Source: Schistocephalus solidus (taxonomy: Eukaryota; Platyhelminthes; Cestoda; Diphyllobothriidea; Diphyllobothriidae). Taken from it: 64,000 nucleotides of DNA. This document shows positions 11,201 to 26,200 of the stretch, in pieces. A program made the translations under genes and the position numbers. Each line of letters opens with the position of its first letter. Within the stretch, counting starts at the first letter, position 1. The notes beneath the pieces are model-generated. The model did not search any database and was not told the origin of the DNA. It was given only the letters and a program-made list of their open reading frames with translations. The stretch lies in NCBI GenBank assembly GCA_017591395.1, contig WEDG01003258.1:23311-87310 (forward strand), given 5' to 3'.

Positions 11201-14200
11201 GAGAATTTCAGACGATCCTGAAACTTCTTACCTGGGCAACCAAGAAACATCTTACATTTTCTGTAAATTTGTATCGCGCACACACAAGAAAATCTCATTC
11301 GTATACCATCTGGAGGAGATACAGTAATCGGCAGTGTATATTGAATCCGAATTTAAAATTTGAGGACTGATTTCGCCTCTGTAAGTAAACTAACCACGGC
11401 TCTGTTTTGCAATGCTTCTCCCCGCTTGTCATCAAGCAATACACCTCAGAAATATGGGGTTATGTGTGCATTGATTATTGACGTCGAAGCATGCATTGTT
11501 TGAAAATTTCAGGAAAGAGGTGTCAACTTTATAAACTTCTACTCAACAAAAAACACTTCTGTCGGGTAAACCCCGCAATTTACGAGTTTATCAAATCACC
11601 TCAACACCTAAGAAGAAAATCGGGAGCCAATCAACATAGTTCGGAATAATGTGTTTTTATTGCTGCAGCGTCTTAAATATCTTTATATAATATGTTGTAA
11701 CTGACTGATCACATGGAATGTTAACGAAAAGGTGTCAGGTCAGCTGGAGACAGCTTTTGCAAGCCCAAGGTCATCAGTTCATGTGGCCAACCTTGTGCAA
11801 ATGCAATTAGCACATGAAACGCCGTTAATGACTTCATTTAGTTATTCTTCTGGTAGAAAGTCTATTTCTGGATATAATGCTGCAATCTAAGAGGAATGCG
11901 GGTTGTATGCTAAACGCGATGCTTGTTTTAGAAGTTTCTTAAGGTTAGTCCGAGAGAAGTATTACGTGGACACCAGTTTCCACTTGGGTAGTGGTATTAC
12001 CGAATGAAGCACTAGTTCCAACGATTGCGTCAACTTCTTCTCATTCATGTTGTTGTCTCAGGCTATGAAAATGTTTTTTGCCTTGCTCATAAGCGAAAAA
12101 CTGCATTACGGTAATTGACATAAGGCAGGCAGATCATTCTTAAGCAGAGTGCCACTGCTGCAGTAAGACCAGGCCCGATGTTAACACGCGAAAGAATCAT
12201 TACTTTCAAAATTAAAGAGGATCTTAGCGTTGGAATCTTTCTAAATGAATCATTTTTGCCAGTCTACCACTAATCACCTTAAGTATTCTCAACAAGCATT
12301 ACGGAAGGCTCTCTCCTACTGCCCCTAAAGAGAAACGTTTATGCCTGGTAAGATATCATTCAAATTCTTGCACAGCCACTCAAAGTAAAAGTTCTTACCG
12401 TATACAACCATTTCACTGTTTAATTTGAGCTACATTTTCGATCTCAGAGTTCAAAAATCGCATATTTTTGTTGCCACTGTGGGGAAAAATATTTTCGATA
12501 ATACATTTTAATTGTGATGCTCCCGATCTGAGGATAATACTTATCACTCGATTGGCACTTGCGATTTCGATTGAGATGTAAATACACACGTACTGTTAAT
12601 TTGACTTAAAAGTTCAACCTCAAACTAAAGCTATATTTATCCGCACGTATGTGTTTATACTTCACAGTAACATTAATCATGCGAAAACGATGACTTCATT
12701 TAGTAAAATAATGAAAACTTTAGTGAATAACATATTAATCTCCAAATTATTGCCAAAGACTTTGCAGTCCATAAGTTTATAACTTTACTTTAAATTACGA
12801 TTTTTGACCCTCACGGATCTGCAAGTAACATATATTTTCAATCATATATCAATGGGGACATGGACATTTTTGCGAGACTTAGAATGTCTAACGATTCCTT
12901 ATTGTTACATTAACCCAGTTAATTCCTGATATTTGACACCAGACTTGGAATAAATGTGCAAACTGAATTTTAAGATATTTTATCTGGGACTGCTGTGTCT
13001 ACCAGGAATTAATGCTGCTTTTATAATATTCTTCTGTTAATAAATGAGGTGACTGTAACACTGAAAATACTTTCTGGCATCATCGTCATGTTGAAAACTT
13101 TAATAGACTGTTTTCAATGAAAATGTAGGATTTAACGCTTCATTTATTTGTTTCAGACCATAAAGAGTCCTCCAAATTAATTGACCTTTCGATTTAAGTT
13201 AAATGATTCTGTAAGGGTAACTATACAAACAAATTTGTGGGTAGTTTCCGTCGGGCATCGTTGGTTTGTAAACTGAAAAAATATTGTAACGTAAGGAAAA
13301 AATGCTTAGCGATGATGAAAATGCTAGTAAGTTTGAGGCACTAAATCAAGTTATTTCATGCATTTTAACTGTGGATTGGCTGTTTATTTAGTCAACTAAA
13401 GACATTTTTTGCCTTTAGTTCACCCTTTATATTAGCCAAATAACGTAAGTACAGGAATGGCTATTACATTTTCAGTTTAAATACTTTACCATCTTTGGCC
13501 TAATTCTTCACTTGATGTTCAGACAAACATGAAATTTAACTGTTATCTTTTCTCTTATATTTGAAGAAATAAGCCCCGTAAAATAAAGTCAAATGTTCAA
13601 GAAATCTGGTCCTTGAAATCATCAGCCATTTTTAGTCAGCCAGTAAACAAGTAGGTAAGGCAGACTGGGTCATATAAGACCCAAATAATTTCAGTGTCGT
13701 TTAAAGGAAGTCAACTCTTGAACGCTTCTTTCTTGTTCTAGCTTATAGTGGTCATCGGTTTTCAATATGCTGTTTCTCAAATAATTATTTTTCATTGAAT
13801 TAAAAAAAACTTTGGCTGCTCTGCCAAAAAACCTTTACTAGTGATGCTCAACGTTCGTTGACGGTGATTTAAAGCCTCTTACTTTCAAATATTTCGCTTC
13901 TTTTTCAACAAATATCTCATTAAGTGCATTTTTAGATAAAATTATTTAACATATATTACTTGTGACCAATTTTGAAATTTGCAGATCAACAATGTAAGCT
14001 AGGCAGTACAAGAGGAAAATGTGAGTTAGAGGAGCAGCTGAGGAAAACGCGATTGCTGGAGCAAAGAGTCGATTCGCGTGGCTTTGCGGATTCCATCTCT
14101 AGTCCAAAATCCGAGAAAATATCAAATTAAAACAATAAGTGTACGAGGTTTGTAGTAGTTATAAGTAGCAGTTTGTGGGCAACTGCTAAGTTACGAAGAT

Positions 14201-17200
14201 AGCAGCAAATTTTGTGTTGATTATATGATCGCCTGCTTCCGAGTCAGCATTTGCTGTTGCTCGTATGCACCCGTCACTCTTACCTAACGCAGCCACTGTT
14301 AATGGATTTGTGCGAGTATCATACATGTCAGGCGAATAAAAGTTTTGTTGCAGCGATCCTCTTTTCCCTTTTTCAATGTTGACTGGGTTTATTTAAGCCA
14401 GCGCTTATATATCCTAATGAATGACCTGACTTAAAAATGTCATATAACTTAAAACTTGCACTGAGATCCTGTAGTATCTCACTGGAATCCTCAATTTAGG
14501 CGTTAAGTTCACTTTCAGGAAAGATAATTATTATAGTCCGTTTAATGATGTTTCCGACGCGCATTTGTTTACGCAGTTCTCTTCATCCTACTATATATCG
14601 GTGGCTCATTACCCTATGATAATATTTTCTGTTTGATAAATTGAGGTGTAGATATCCTATATTATCAGAAAACTTGAAGAAATAAAGAGTTTGTTTGGAT
14701 TCCTGGTATTTATGTAGCTTATTCGTCAAATAATCTCTGACTTCGACATAATTCTTGAAGCGAATGTAGAACCGCGCGTTAAACTTTCAAAGGTAGGATA
14801 GATTGTACGCATGCATAAATTCACTTTTTTGTGAAGAACCCAACTGCAGATCAACTGCTAAAACTATAATTAGGCAACCTACGCTTTTAATGATGTACAA
14901 TTTCCTTTTGGAATAAGCACTTAAAATAGTACCTCACCCATTTTTCAGAAAGACTGCCCAACAGGACAACTGAACCGTTCTGCATTTCTGAACATGTACA
15001 CACACTTCTTTCCCGACGGCAAAGCCAAGGACTTCTATGCGCACCTCTTTAGAACGTTTGACCAGGACAAGAGTGGACAGATTGACTTCTCCGAGTTCTT
15101 AACGGTAAGCTCTATGGTGCTTTTGAAGATATCCTTACTTGGACACATAAAATTCTTCTCATATTTTTAACTGCGCAATAGTGGTATTAGTTCAGGTAGA
15201 AACATTTTACTTCTCAGGGTTGTATACTGAACCATCGCGTTTTATACATTTAACAAAATCACACTTTAAAATGAGGTTACTAACTTACGATTATGATATC
15301 AAAGTGTCTGAGTTTATTGACAGCACAAGCTAATCTTTTATCCCAACCACCAATTTTACATTTGATTTGGCTAATCTATATTTCAATTTAAGTTTCAGTT
15401 GTACATTGCCCTAGACATGAAACCTAAAAAAACGACAGCATCCGAGTGAGTAAATTGACGATCCTGAACTCTGTTTTGAAATTTGCGATAACATACATGT
15501 ATACGGACATTAAGGTTTGGCAAAGACAGCAGATTTGAGAGCTTTGGTTATAGTTCCCATGAAATTGCAACTCAGTCTCAAAATTTGTTTTTAAAGAATA
15601 AGGTGAACATATGGAAAGTTTTTGAAAATATTTGGTCCAAATAGCAACTTTCACCATTTTTATGACCTGTATTTTGCCCAAATATGTCCTTTGTCCTACA
15701 AACGTTATTGTGCTGGGCAGTAATCTGGTGGCTTCTAGATTGATTGCTTAGGAAATCCTGCTTGGGCAGTCAGATAACTGTATAAGAATTGATGTATTCC
15801 ATACGTTGCAGTAGACTCGGCGGTTAACATGACCCAAGTGCGATTAAACAGGGTTTCCAGTGATGGCCTCGTAGCTCACTTGGCTAGAACATTGGTTGTT
15901 CGAAAGCCTTTTTCTTGCTGGTGTGAGTTCTAACCCTACCAAAACCGCCGAGGTTTTAAAAAGTGTGTCCAACGAATGATTTTTATTTCAGTAGAGGTTT
16001 TGCATTTTGATTTACGCTAGTAAAAGCTTATCGAAGGACGCTTCATGCTGAGGTTTTATCACAGTAACCACTAAAATGGCATTAAGCTATTCCGGATGGA
16101 ATTTAAATGTACATTGGGAAAAGTTTCTCATGCGAATTCGTTCAATTGTTAGAAACTTATTCATAACAAACACGATTTATTTTCGTTTATTATAAACAGA
16201 AGAACCTCCCTCTAAAACATCCTTGTTTTTCAACGTCAGGACGTTGGCAGGGCATGATCATGATTCAAGAATGCAACGTTCATTTTTTTAGCCACGATCA
16301 ATATATGGTATGTTCGTGCGAAAAAGAAGTTGGTCCAGAATTTCAATCCTCGTCCAAAACCAAATTACGTTTTTTTAATGAATTTGAAGTTTGATAGCCA
16401 GCGTTAAAACCTAGTCATACCCAAAATTGAGCAGTATACTGTAAAGAAATCTTCTTTAAGTGGCACATAGTGCACGTTTTCTTACGTGCGATCCCCAACC
16501 TGAGTAAACCTCCGTATGTGAAACGAGTCACCACGTTGTGTTGCCTACACATAAAGTGACCACCTAGAATTTTTGATGGTTTTATCTTTTATCTGAATAT
16601 CTGAACGAGGTGCATAAAATAGGGATAGCAGTTGCAGTAGATTACACAAATGTTTGCTTAATTATAAACGAATTTGCATGCAATTCGTTACCGACTGGTA
16701 CCTCGGAAAAGGGTGGTTCTCATTGCTCACGGTCAACAAGCTACCATGCTAATGGACTTAATCTTTTACTGGAGCCATATTAGATGTCATTGCATCCCTA
16801 CTCGACAGTTCGTTTACTAGCCCATTTATCTAGTTTACGCGTTGCTCGCTGTGTTACACATTTTGGGCCTGAACTTTACAAACCATCTTTTTCAAATTTT
16901 TTATTCACAAAATTCTCGCCATATAACGCTATTCACCCATGCTGACCAGCGTATCACCTTTCATGGGGAGACGTATCAATCTGCATGGTTTTGAATGTTC
17001 ACGCAAAATAAAAAGTGGGTTTTTAATATTGTCAAAATGAAATATGAAGCCAGGGCAAGCATAAAAGATCGAAAACCCACTTGCCCTTCCGTGGGAGGAA
17101 ACGTGTCAGGGACGGGTACTAAAAAAGCGGTAGTCTGAAGACTGCCACGATTCAAAAACATTACTCCCATCTGAAAGCATCGTCACCACCGTTTCTGGCT

Positions 17201-20200
17201 TTGGATATTTGCCGTATTTAGCAGGTGCACAAAAAATATATGGCAGAAAATATTGGCCGTCGTCACGCATAATCATGTAAGAAAGATTAATGTTGCATTC
17301 TCATTTTAGGAAATAAAACCTCGGCTGTTGGCTGCACAGTTTTTGTTAAACTCCACAAGTAACCCCCGATTCCTGTAATGCGTCTTCCTTTTTTACTCCT
17401 AATAACAGGAAATGCCCTGTTATTTTAAGAGCATTAACTGGATATCCAGGATTTTGGTAAAATTAATTCAATTGCGAAAATGTCCATTAAAAAATTCAAA
17501 ATATAGTTTGACGACCATACACAAGCTTTCTCAAATTTTTGTCAGGTTTTTACATTTATAGCACTCTGTAACTAACTCCAAGAAGCGAGTTAGTAGAACA
17601 AATCGTATGGTAACTTTCTGATGATCATATAAGATACGGGCACCTGAATCGGTTGCTTTTGGCCATGGTAATTGCAGCCCCTCCATAAAGTTCTTTTGGG
17701 GGCACAAATCCCCATTTATTGTTACGTAAACCGGTGCTGTGCGCTCAAAGGGACGTTATACAGGTGCCACAATCACCGTGTCCAAAAGTTACAAATTCAG
17801 CCACCCTCATCTTATTACCGGTACCGGCAGCCGCCATCTCTCCGTTAACGATCAAAAGATGGGTCGCAACCTTTTCTTACCCCCCTCCCCCACCCTGACA
17901 AACGCACGATTTTCTCTACTTACAAGAATATTTGACTTAGTTAAACAGTGATATAAATGTAGAGGTCTTATGAGAATTTATTGAAAGCTAACTTTTGCTT
18001 GTAAAAGTTTCTTATTCGTTACTTGAGTCAGACAAGTAGAGCTTATTGGTGATGTTGAAATATTGCACGTGCAAAGGATCTGTAACCAAAATAAGCACAA
18101 AAACCGAGATTGTCAAAAAGCTTTCGAATTTCATGGGCCAGCCCTGAGTAAAAAACTCAAACATTTAATGATCTCTTACTTGAGTAAATTTCTATTCAAA
18201 ATCTTAGTTTTACATTCGGAGTATACAAAGGGTTCAGATTCTCAATCAGAGGCCTAACACCCACTTGAAGATAGCGGATTTTAGCTTTTGCAAGGAATTT
18301 CCTTAACAGACGTCAGTATTGAAAGTTTCGTTATAAAGCCCGGTAAGAATATGCGAGCGATGGTCACAAAAGTATTTTTTCCGACTTCAGCTGTTAAAGG
18401 GGTCACTTAGCAGAAAGAAAGGAAATGAGTGGGCATTGCTGCAAACAGTGGAGTTTGCTGATCTGCGTTTATGACAAATGTGTGTCTTCAACAAAAACTG
18501 TTTGAAATTTTAAAATTAAGAATATTAATAAAGTATCAGTCGTTCGCTTGCGCGTTTTTCTAATTTCAAACTTGAGTAAATTTATTGCCATTGCAATCTT
18601 TATTTAAAAATCTAAAACAGTCTTTTTTTGAGAGAATACACCTTAAAGAACTTGCTGTCTTTACCTATTTTATATCTGTTTTTATTTAAAAAAACATTCG
18701 GCATATGGCGATATTTAATGATTCAGTATGAGATGCCAATAAAATTTCGGTTATAAAACTAAACAAATATTCTTTTCAAAATATACTCACTTTTGCAGCC
18801 GAACAGTGCAGAGTAAAAGATCCATTAAGGTATTAAATAAAAGGCCACATCAATCATGGCATTTTTGTAACAGCTGAGATATCTAAGTTGTTGCCCATCA
18901 AAATAAAACCGGTCATATTTGAACTGAGCATCGGGCAATATGATTAAATTATTGGTCAATAAAAAATTGCAGACATTTTTGTTTAGAGTTGCTGTACCCC
19001 ATGAAATCCGAAAGTAGTTTAAAATGCTTTAAAAAGCTGAGGTAGCAGATGAAAACGGACGGTTCTGAACGATGCTTCTAGTGTCATGTTTTATGGCATA
19101 ACTTGCCTCAAAGATTATTAATTTTTGAACGTTCAGCCAAGCTCGCTGACAGTTTAAGGGCTTTGAAACCCGATGTCATCTCCTTTGACTGCACAGGCCA
19201 AAATATCACTGTCAACCTTCTATTTCTAATGTTAACTACAATTTCAGTACTTAGTTTTCAAAATAGGATCCCTTACCAAGAAAAATCGTTTTTCTACTAC
19301 TAATGAGTTCGTTGTTGCACATTAAAGTTACCGAAAATCTGTGTCTACATACATCTACCATAAAATATTTTGGCATATGCGCGTGTACCTTGGTACTCAG
19401 GTGGATATACATGTCTCTCTTAATATGTAAAACCTTGCGCAGTCACGTTAAGGCTTCCCACTGAACTGTTATATTCATCTTTCACAGGAATTTCCTGAAT
19501 GGCAGCTGTTCTTTCCAGGAACTTATTTCTGTAACAATCCAAATTGCACTTTTTCAGAAGTTGAATTTCTCGCACACACAATTAATTTCATATCTTCTAA
19601 TAATAACGCCCTACTCAATAACTCATATCCAGCGAGAGCAATCCAATTTTAACTAAAAATAACTTTTACCTCGATAACATAGCTTTTGAGCCAAATTAAC
19701 CTAGGTAACCAGCCATTGGGTCTCACGGATCAATCCAAATAGCACAAGCCTTGCGGTGATGCATTGTTCGGTATTGCGTAAAATGAATTAAGATCAAAAT
19801 TTCCAGTTACAAAATTGATTTATGTTTAACCATTCTTACCGGTATTAGTGCACTTTTAAAGCGCAATGCACAGAACGGAATGACGTTTCTCTGTGATATT
19901 AAAAGTAAGGGACATTTTTGATGTCCCGCAACCTCCGATTTCGCCAAAACCAGTTAATCATTCAGGTTTGTTAGAAAAAGGCATTCAAAGCCTTAAATTC
20001 CCCTCTAAACACCAAAATAATAAAACCAAAACTATGCTTGAATTTTCACTCAAAATTTGGTCATAGATTGATTGAGTAAGGTTACCTACTGTATGCCCGC
20101 TTGTATAAACCTTATTAACATTGAAGGCAAGTCATCTGTAATAAAGAGCGGCAGAATTCCTACCTTGAAAAGGTCTGTCATATTATACATTTTATATTTG

Positions 20201-23200
20201 TAATAAAATTAAAACAATATTTATAATTTTCAGAAAAACGTTTACATCTTGATGAACGTTTATTGACTGATAAAGATTCCTCACATTCGTTAATTTCAGC
20301 GCTCAAAGAATTTCACATTCGCATGCATCTTATTTGACTGCACAGAGAAAGATTAAGCTGACAGCCTTAATTTGCTTGACCGGTTTTTCCGTGTTTTTGA
20401 TAAGTTTGTTTTGCCCTTGGAGATAGAACCTTTCCGAGAAAAAAATTTTTGCCTATTGATCGGGTCATTTTTTATTTTATATGTGTTTGTTGCTGTACTA
20501 AAAGGAGCCTGAACCTGTTGGTTATCGACGTTTGACAATACGGTTTTGAGATAATGTACACGTGATTCGACACCCCCTTTTGGACTCTGATATCTTATGG
20601 AGGGCATCTTACATTAAGTTAACATCTGTGCAATCCATTTTATACGCACTAGTTGATGACTACCAATGCATGCCACAATAAACAACTGTTCTCTTCTTAC
20701 CATCTGTTCGATAAAGCTCACTTAGTACTTAGTCCAAAATTAGAGTTTTTCTCAACTAATTCTCTACGTATTTTGATAATAAAAGGGAAATATCCGATTT
20801 CAGAACATCGGCTACAGCAAAATTATTCTTTTAATATAAAATCATGGTAGCCTTGAGTTAAAATTTATAGAGAAAAAGAAATCATTTCAACTACTCGTAA
20901 CGGAATGATTTTTCGTTTTCGTTGACTATTTGAGGTCAACTAGACTAGTATGTAACTCCTAAATGTTAATTATTTTAATCAGAATGCAGTGGAACCTGTT
21001 CTATGATAAATATTTCTGATAGCCAAAAATCGCGATTAAATTTAAAATTTCAAAGCTAATAAAGTATCTGAAACGCTTAAGTTTCACTTATAGCATTGTG
21101 GAATAAAAGACGTTTGAATCTGTAATCTTTATGAGCAATAAGCACAGGTATAAACACATGGGCAATATATGAATATGTTCCGTTTAGATATTGCAGTGCC
21201 GGTCTAAATACAAAGTCAAAATTAAATATTCAAGTAATGACGTTGGCTAATATTCAAATAATCTCCATAAAAAGCTGAAAATTTTTATTTTCCAAAGGTA
21301 TATGTTTACACTTTTATCAGTTTATTATTATGCTTATGTTAAAAAGTAAAATTGATGTGGTGTAAATGATAGGATTTTATCTAGATTTCAGTTTACCTTA
21401 GAATTAAACTAAGTGTTTGCGCTAGAGTTGGGCATTTAGATAATAATATGATAGGGGCTAAATTTAATTTATAGTAAATGCTGTAACAAGGTTTTTTATT
21501 TTGCCTTCAATTACAGACGCAGTTAAATGTGCTTATTAAGCAGGGTTAAGAGCTAAAAGAGGTAGGCAGTGAGTGACATCCTGCCGATCGAACCTAGAAT
21601 AAAATATTTATTTGTGGCATATTAGCCATGATCAGCTGGTCATGCAAACCCTAGCTTTTGAGTCCATTTAGGCTAGAAGCCGCAACCTGGTGGTAAGAAA
21701 TTCACTGTCGAAAACATTGAATTAGGTGTTCGTTGTCCCGTCGGTTGCAATCGTGTTTATTAAAAATAGAAGAGTGATCATCACCAATCGCATTTCACGA
21801 CAAACCCATCCTGTCATGCTTTTAACCTGAATGTTTATCCTGACCAGCAGCCACATAAAGGCTAGTAATATAGGCGGAATAATATAACTAACAATGCCGC
21901 GGTAGACTGCATTAGTTATTTCTGCTTATTCAACGCGTTGTGCATTCCGAATGAATATTGGGAAGAAAAAGAGTTTCTTTGGAGAATATGCTGTTATACT
22001 TGTGCATTTCAAAGTTCATGACATCAGTCTGTCCTCAGATAAAATGAAAACATACATATGTCTAAAATCATAAAACAGTGAGCAGACAACGAACTAGCCT
22101 AGTTAAGCGGACAGGCTGTGATTGAATCCCTTTTGGACTCAGGTTTTTACAGTATTTTAAACTTACTGTACTTTGAGTTTGACTCTGAAGGATAAATTAG
22201 TCACGCGTTGCGAAACAGTTTTACGTAAGCGGACTAAAAACATGTTTATTAACAAGATAGTACAATGGTTGTGCCAATTCCCGCTCTGAAATTATAAACC
22301 ATTAGTTTTCAATTTTGAGTCAAAATGTACGCTGATTGGTTTACTTTACTTCATAGGCAATTAGTGTAACCCAAAGTGGAAGCCCAGAAGAGAAACTTGG
22401 ACTTGCGTTCCAACTCTACGACATTGATGGTAACGGAACAATTGAGGAATCCGAGATGACAGACATTATTAAAGTGAGTCGCTATAAATGCTTCACGTTT
22501 GAAGCCACTTCTTATTATCAAATATACATTTGTTTACTTGATATGATGCATTGTTTATATCTGCTTGATTAATGAAAGTGTAATGGAACTGCCATTAATT
22601 TAGTTAATGCAATAAACTCACCAGTGCTATATGAATTTAATTCGCAGATCTAGTCTGGGAAATTGATAAGTGCTACGTGGAAACCTAGCAAATATTTCTT
22701 CTTCTTTAATGAAGTTATCAACAATCAAAAAGAATGGTTAAAACGAGGCACTTTTACTTTTAATTATCTGCGCTACTGTACATTAACTCATAACATTTTG
22801 AGATGTAACGGTTGTTCCTTTGCACTCGAAAGCTGTACATTATAATTGTTTCAATTTGCAAGCGCTATATCTTAATACTTCCAAACTCGCGTATATTCAG
22901 CGGACTATATTAAATATTTATGCAGAGAACCCAACTAAACCGTTCCTGGTACGAGCATTTGTGAATGCTCCTTCCAAGTAAGGCGTCCATGGTTGAGAGG
23001 TAGAGAAATAAGAATGAAACAGAATCGTGTATTGTCCGATAATAAGACAGTGTGCGGTGATGATTATTTTTTTTTTTATATTTTGCAGGTAAATAGACTT
23101 ATTTAGTTAACATCTAAATACAGTGGAAGATAAAAGGGATTTGGTTGTCGCTTTTAACAATTCCTTGAATTTTGTTAAATAATAAGCCTCTGAAAATACC

Positions 23201-26200
23201 AAACGCGACTGATAAAAACAGGAGCTTTTAATAAATATTTCCATCAAATGTGAATGCTAAGCCAGCGATATATCAACCCAGACGTTTTGAGCTCAAATCA
23301 CTGTGCATAAGGCTGTTTCACTTAATAAAGTATCAGTTTAACCGCTGTCATTAGTAGTCAGAATTCGGAAGTCTTGTTTTAGTTGTGTTGACCCGTGTAA
23401 CTAAGCTGTGGTTTAAAATGGAGCGAGATGATCTGTTTATTGAAATTCCGAACAAAAACCTCTCTGGAATTCGAATAACGATAAATAATCAGCAAACAAG
23501 AAATATAATCGATACTGCTAAAAAGTGTCTAATCATCAGTCAATTATATTGGTGAACCTGCTATCTAAAGGTGTATCCGGTAGTCTTCAGGCATTCCAGT
23601 TGGATGCTTAGAATTGCCTAACCCCTGGAGCATCCATCATATCAAAAAACTTACAATATCGTACGGGAAACTTTAAATAATAATCAAAAGAAAGGATTTC
23701 ATTCTGAGTTTAACCAACGCAGGCTATATTGTAATTATAAGCAGTAGCATTAAGCGTCTCAGTTAGATCTTTTTACACAGAAAATAAGACAGCTGGAGTT
23801 CCCATCGTTCTTTAAATTTTCTTCGGGTTAGCTTTGGGTGTGCTAAGGCTTCACTGTGATTTATATTTTTTTAAATCATGAAAAACATTGTAGTTTTTAT
23901 GATTGAAAAATCAACTGGATTCTTAATAATTGCCTCAAGTGAGGTGCACACAAATGGAGAAGAAAATGCAATCAGAGACCCTGAAACTTAGAAAATATAT
24001 ATGTAATTAAAATGATGATATCAGGCAAAAATTTATCAACTGCCTGTCTCTCTCCTTTCTTACTGCAGACGAAACTGGGTTGCTAGTTCTCTCAGCAAGC
24101 TAAACGTTACTGGGATTATGTTCCAACGGATGGTATGCACCCATTTTCTGGAGAGTGCTGGCTTAGGTTAATGTTAGGGAGGAGTCTACAGTTCTAAAAA
24201 AAACGTTTTTCCACAACAATTAGCTTTCAGTGGGCAAACCAGATCTGGACGATAAGGTGGTCTTTGACCACGAGTAATGCTCTACGGCTTGACTTACTCT
24301 TCGCGAATACTTCTCCACATGCGAAGAAAGGTCAAAAGGATGAGAAGATGGAGTCTATTTTAGCACGGTAACACAGGTAATAATTAGAAACAAATATTCA
24401 CCAACCATACAAAAGAAAGGATTTGCCGAACTAATTTTCATGCCCGACTTTTTCCACCTAAAGCCATTTTCCGCCTTCGATATAAAAATGTTCCCTATTA
24501 ACTAGATTAGTCTTCTTCCAATTACGGTGTTCTTTTTCGTGAGGTTTAAATTATTGCTGGCTTCACGAGCATTGGTGTGAAGGTACGGATATATAAATAT
24601 AGCCCGACCACCAGACGAAAACTAGAAATGAAATTTGACCTTGTTACGTAAGAACAATGCATTTCAGTTGATATGACTGTCATGAATACTCAGCAATTGA
24701 CTTGTTTGCCGATTGAGTCAGGAAAAACTTCGGAAGGAAGAGGAGATTCGTTCGCTAAGACGATAATTTTATTGACCCGAATTTTCGTTTATCACTCGAA
24801 CTCAGTGACAAAAGGTTCTCAGTATTTGTAGCAAGTAGTTGACACGCAAGTACAGGTGGACTAAAATTGGCAGCTCTCGCGATTCCAAATGGAAAAAAGA
24901 AGCTTGTTCATTTTTATGAAATCACGTTCAAAAACGGAGGTAAAGGTAGACGCCTGGCAAACGGCGAGTGGTTTTTTGTGCACACGCCAAATGTTCTTGT
25001 TGAGGTTAACTTACAGTTTAAATGAAACAGTTGATTTAAAAGATACTAATGTTTGCAGTTTTCCAACAAAAGATTGGCTTTGCTCCATACTTACACGATT
25101 CGAACTTCGTCGGCCTTCATTTAGCTCCTCCTACATAAATAAAAACCAATATCCAAAGGAAGATGGCTTACGATAGCGAAGCAGAGATGAACTTCGGTTT
25201 CAATAAGTATGGTTATAATCCATCCTAGATACATGGACTGTGAAGACTATGCGCAAATATCGAGAACATTTTTGTGCTTCTGGTTCTATAAGATATTGGT
25301 GAAAGTTAAATATGGTTGAATAAATTTAGAATAAGCCACAAGTAATATCAGAAATCTACACGTATGCTTTACTTGTCACCCATCTCTTAACATAGTAGAC
25401 CTGGTTTGACCTGGCAGATCAAAATTAACTAGAAAAATAAGGTTTGTAATTCATGCGTACGTGATAATGTTTGCACTAAGGTTCTAACAAAAACACATAA
25501 AAAGACACATATAGACGCCTGTGGTCATTGGTTTTGCTTTGTAAAAGCATATGAAAAGGACGATTATACAAATAAAAATATCTGATTTGCCTCCATTAAA
25601 ACAGTAAAGAATGTTTTCTCCATAGCGCTCTCAAGCGATTTCTTTTGAGTAAATATTCTGTTTAGGTTGCAAAACATTCATCTATTACGTATTCGGGACA
25701 GATCTATTTGTAAACTTTTCGATATTACATGAAAACATTTCCATAAAAAGTATAAAGCGATATGTGTTAAAACGAAGTCTAGGTTTACGAGACATGTCAA
25801 ATGTTTGTATTCCCAATGTCTTTCTTTCGCACGAAAAGGCGTGATTTTTATAGAAATGGGCCTTATTCTTCATGTTCCACTGAAATGGAAACACGCTTGG
25901 AAAGCAACGTTTCTGGTGGCATCGCGATCCAAGATACCGTGAATATTTATTCTCTAAAATACAATGTAGCAGCACTCACTAAGATAGTTTATCAGATTAA
26001 CAGCTTAAAGTTCTCTCGCTGTTTGAGGACGTATGTTTCAAACTCACGAGTCAGACATGCTTACTAAATTGCCTTGCGCAACGAACGGGTTTTTAAGTAC
26101 ATTCCAGTAACATATAATTTCATTTTAGATATAGTTGATTTGCTCCTGCTTCCAAAACGTTTTGCCATTAAAATTCAATTGGCTCGAAGCGCACTTTGCA

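Larger units (their letters stand above)
15105..22356 (+). other. NCS gene intron 2 (7.3 kb)
   Basis: Phase 0 intron with donor GTAAGC and acceptor TTCATAG. It is AT-rich. It contains a tRNA-like SINE at about 15.86 kb and a weaker tRNA-like motif at about 22.1 kb, both listed separately. Nothing else was recognised, apart from a pyrimidine-rich patch with CCCCCTCCCCC near 17880. Confidence 0.85.
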
